Assembly (NCBI GenBank): GCA_965207165.1
Contig: OZ242265.1
Coordinates: forward strand, 4,463,524 to 4,527,523
Reading direction: 5' to 3'
Length of the DNA: 64,000 nucleotides
Source of the DNA: JAAXHV01 sp965207165
GTDB lineage: Bacteria > Pseudomonadota > Gammaproteobacteria > Eutrophobiales > Eutrophobiaceae
Shown here: positions 62,801 to 64,000 of the stretch, in pieces
Numbering within the stretch: the stretch's first letter is position 1
Layout of the letters: the number at the start of each line of letters is the position of its first letter
Notes under the pieces: generated by a model
Seen by the model: only the letters and a program-made list of their open reading frames with translations
Database searches by the model: none
Told to the model about the DNA's origin: nothing
Position numbers and translations under genes: made by a program

Positions 62801-63895
62801 CACGTAGATGACTGAAGCTCTGATTTCATCATCATTCAGCGTTTCAAGTACTAATCGGGTTTTCCCGATACCAGGTTCACCGATGATCCGGATATGCTGA
62901 ACGGCATTTTCCAGCAGGGCCGCTTTTATATCCTTGATTAATGTCTCTCGTTCACTTCCAAGTTCAAACTCTCCCTGCATTTGGGCATTATTTCGCCAGC
63001 CTTCGATTGACATAAATCCAGCATCATCAATACCGATTAAGTCAAGACAGATAGAAGGGTATTTATCCAGTTCACCGATAATCTGTCCCTGTCCGTACAC
63101 GCGTACTCTTGGAGTGGGGTAACCACATTGATTGAACAAATCCGTCAGAAGTTTGACTATCTCTGTGTGCCGGCTCGGTAATAAATCATGACCGAAAGTA
63201 ACAAGGGCATAAGCACCATCCTGTTCGAGGCAGTTTTTTACCTCACTGCCTAATCGGTTTTTTGACGGTGTAACATTTGATTTCCCAAATAATTCTTTCT
63301 TGAGGACGCTGGGTTGCCAGGGTTTAAAGCTGTCACCTGTTTTGATTTGATAGTACGTGCTGCCTTTATCCAGCAAAGAACCGGAGACTGGGGAATTTTC
63401 TACCTTTGCGTCAATGCCCCCATCGGGCGCATTGATATTGGAAGACAGTATGACGTCTTTTGGCCCTAGTCCGTTTGCAATGGCTTCACACCGCAACAGT
63501 CTGAGAAACAAGTCCGTCCCTTGTTTTGAATCGAACTTGCCCAATTCACCCGGGGCAGGGGCAAAGGTCGATTGTACAGGAGCAATATTTTGATCACCTA
63601 AAACCGGACCTGTATGGATTTGTACATTCTGTACGCTAACGTTTACTCGTAGTCCCGCTTTTTTCGCGAGTGCCACCAGAGCATCCAGGCTGAATTTATC
63701 AACACGGTCTTTGAGCAAATCACTCAAGCGAGGTTGGGTAATACCCAGCGTTTCGGCTATTTGAGCCTGTGTCCCAACGAAATGCTTTTGCAGATGTTGC
63801 TGCAAGTCCGACATCAATTTGGCGCGTTCCAGTATATCGGAGGATGATTCACACTTAAGTTTTGCGAAGTGTTGCTTGATTACAGTATTTGTCAT
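59825..63895 (-). CDS. STAND NTPase with N-terminal XRE helix-turn-helix and nuclease-like domain
   Basis: This 1356-residue protein has four parts. First, an XRE/HigA-like DNA-binding domain (about 40-85; TQAQIAETLGITQPRLSDLL). Second, a PD-(D/E)XK-like domain (about 125-240) with PDGGID (158-162) and QIK (183-185). Third, a STAND-type NTPase with Walker A GEPGIGKT (339-346) and Walker B LVIDDCD (391-397). Fourth, a long helical repeat region (about 450-1356) that could sense a ligand. STAND proteins with nuclease effectors (Avs-type) act against phage in an all-or-nothing way; the added DNA-binding domain is unusual. It probably represses itself through the inverted repeat at 63942-63961. 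Confidence 0.7.
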   Translation of the reverse strand: MTNTVIKQHFAKLKCESSSDILERAKLMSDLQQHLQKHFVGTQAQIAETLGITQPRLSDLLKDRVDKFSLDALVALAKKAGLRVNVSVQNVQIHTGPVLGDQNIAPVQSTFAPAPGELGKFDSKQGTDLFLRLLRCEAIANGLGPKDVILSSNINAPDGGIDAKVENSPVSGSLLDKGSTYYQIKTGDSFKPWQPSVLKKELFGKSNVTPSKNRLGSEVKNCLEQDGAYALVTFGHDLLPSRHTEIVKLLTDLFNQCGYPTPRVRVYGQGQIIGELDKYPSICLDLIGIDDAGFMSIEGWRNNAQMQGEFELGSERETLIKDIKAALLENAVQHIRIIGEPGIGKTRLVLETLNDDEIRASVIYVPTGEDFQKSKLFNELLKPDRTYSVTLVIDDCDNRDRAQIWSAIKGRSSIKLITIDHGPEETYDSAMRVYPCPQLPEEQINNILLSYLQRQANLSNWAKWCEGSPRVAHLLGENLKSNPDDILKSPADVPVWERYIIGHKEMASQDAKQHQTVLRHIALFQRFGFEPPVSDEAKFISGLVELVDRDITWGRFQQIVQHYRDKRILQGRHTLFIVPKALHVYLWTQFWPKHGHDFELKPFLEKVPESMRRWFLELFIYTQGASQAEHVVKGILSTTGPFAEQGFLNSEEGMRFLRYLSEADPDGTLALLERTIKTWSHEELYAWSTGRQDILWALEKIAVWDNLFVRAIYVLIPMALAENTGYSNNAKGTLIGLFGIRGLAATQAEPSIRFPILQELVKSNDASRRALGLDICEEWLRTYGGSRMVGPEYQGLKPAIEFWRPKTYGQLFDYWRKVLHFLHNEMEGFNVDDQNRAAEILINACDGFVQFKEMTDEVMDILFDLAGDKGRDHKPLIQLVIRLQNRYKQTSDKKISSRIRQFDKLLTGSSLWERTRRYILFTNWQEDRSFREEDTQTRSPDKRVRALAKEYIVNLAVFSEHLPKLVKATGYKLRALGEQCGKLADESFDETITNYTQGGNQINNGLFLGGYFSGICSHNILRYENLARRLLQNETTRKISIDCISKLTEPIIRDMLALFDNGQLEPEAFQGFAFTRKTASLSEDLFQQLILALLHRGDDASLNVCLQHTHNYYFGEAATGDFPENLIYKVLIILPSENNRDQMYGYYWDIASRGFLKEYPERTMELFNTIMKDIERVSRYGNSIEIANLADDIVKEYPNETWKTVSGLLLSEGNDRYKLIHWLSDTGFEEMPKHGAIRYMPAKKIIEWVKLDKENRLGFIEDVLPKTLDIDEGGQLTQLYIEEYCDDFHLANNLCGHFILGGWSGPESNYLSKKRDVARQWMSEILSPRIQAWLGKYITYLSDRIERAIIEEEREF

Positions 63896-63941
63896 ATTTG
63901 GTTTTTTCTAGTGATAACAACAAGTCTAATATTGGTTTGTA

Positions 63942-63961
63942 TTATATCAACATTGATATAA
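63942..63961. promoter_or_regulatory. Probable operator for the XRE-STAND gene
   Basis: A perfect 9-bp inverted repeat, TTATATCAA and TTGATATAA around a two-base centre, lies 47-66 bases upstream of the STAND start. Similar AT-rich palindromes bind XRE/HigA-like repressors, and the gene's own product has such a domain. A half-site-like GATAATATCA occurs at about 63980. Confidence 0.55.
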
Positions 63962-64000
63962 AATATGCACCATAACTGGGATAATATCACCAATTGCAGG

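Overview
The window looks like chromosome from a gammaproteobacterium, probably uncultured or environmental. The evidence is gene order: ffs-dnaX-ybaB-recR, asd-fimV-truA-trpF-trpB-trpA-accD-folC-dedD-cvpA-purF, sucA-sucB-lpdA next to gltA-mdh, and rsxE-nth. The core is GC-rich with dense, overlapping genes. No rRNA, complete tRNA or CRISPR array was seen.

Layout. 1-5.4 kb: the 3' end of ppc, a periplasmic sulfite dehydrogenase pair with a FIST sensor gene, a deazaflavin-type nitroreductase and an RTX protein. 5.4-10.1 kb: 4.5S SRP RNA, dnaX, ybaB, recR, an M48 protease and orn. 10.1-16.4 kb: an accessory metabolic cluster (FAD oxidoreductase, carbon-nitrogen hydrolase, small protein, TonB receptor, phytanoyl-CoA dioxygenase-like protein). 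16.4-16.8 kb: higA with a truncated higB fused in frame. 16.8-23.1 kb: a clearly AT-rich island that starts beside a tRNA 3'-end-like sequence (possible attachment site) and carries an uncharacterised 515-aa protein, a two-motif phospholipase-D-like protein and a defence-type reverse transcriptase. 23.2-38.9 kb: dapD, leuB, asd, fimV, truA, the trp genes, accD, folC, dedD, cvpA, purF, phaR and a thiolase. 39.0-47.4 kb: TCA-cycle genes. 47.5-52.9 kb: rppH, dps, mpl, rsxE, nth and small genes. 53.0-64.0 kb: a second defence-like island with a type IIG-like restriction-methylation protein, a TOPRIM protein, a small nuclease-like protein and a large STAND NTPase fused to an XRE-type DNA-binding domain and a PD-(D/E)XK-like domain. 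The STAND gene has a perfect inverted repeat in its promoter region.

How the genes work together. The core covers carbon entry (ppc), the TCA cycle (gltA, mdh, sucAB-lpd), Trp/Leu/Lys/Thr-Met precursor synthesis, purine, fatty-acid and folate synthesis, RNA turnover (orn, rppH) and DNA repair (recR, nth). phaR and a thiolase suggest polyhydroxyalkanoate storage. SorAB-like genes suggest sulfite oxidation.

Three conserved genes (FIST gene, recR, trpB) each carry an apparent single-base deletion in a short homopolymer, so the assembly probably has indel errors. The core is sprinkled with short palindromic repeats, some of which supply or abut stop codons. The two AT-rich islands are the best places to look for an undescribed system. 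The strongest candidates are the 515-aa/PLD operon with its neighbouring reverse transcriptase, and the XRE-nuclease-STAND gene with its two downstream partners.
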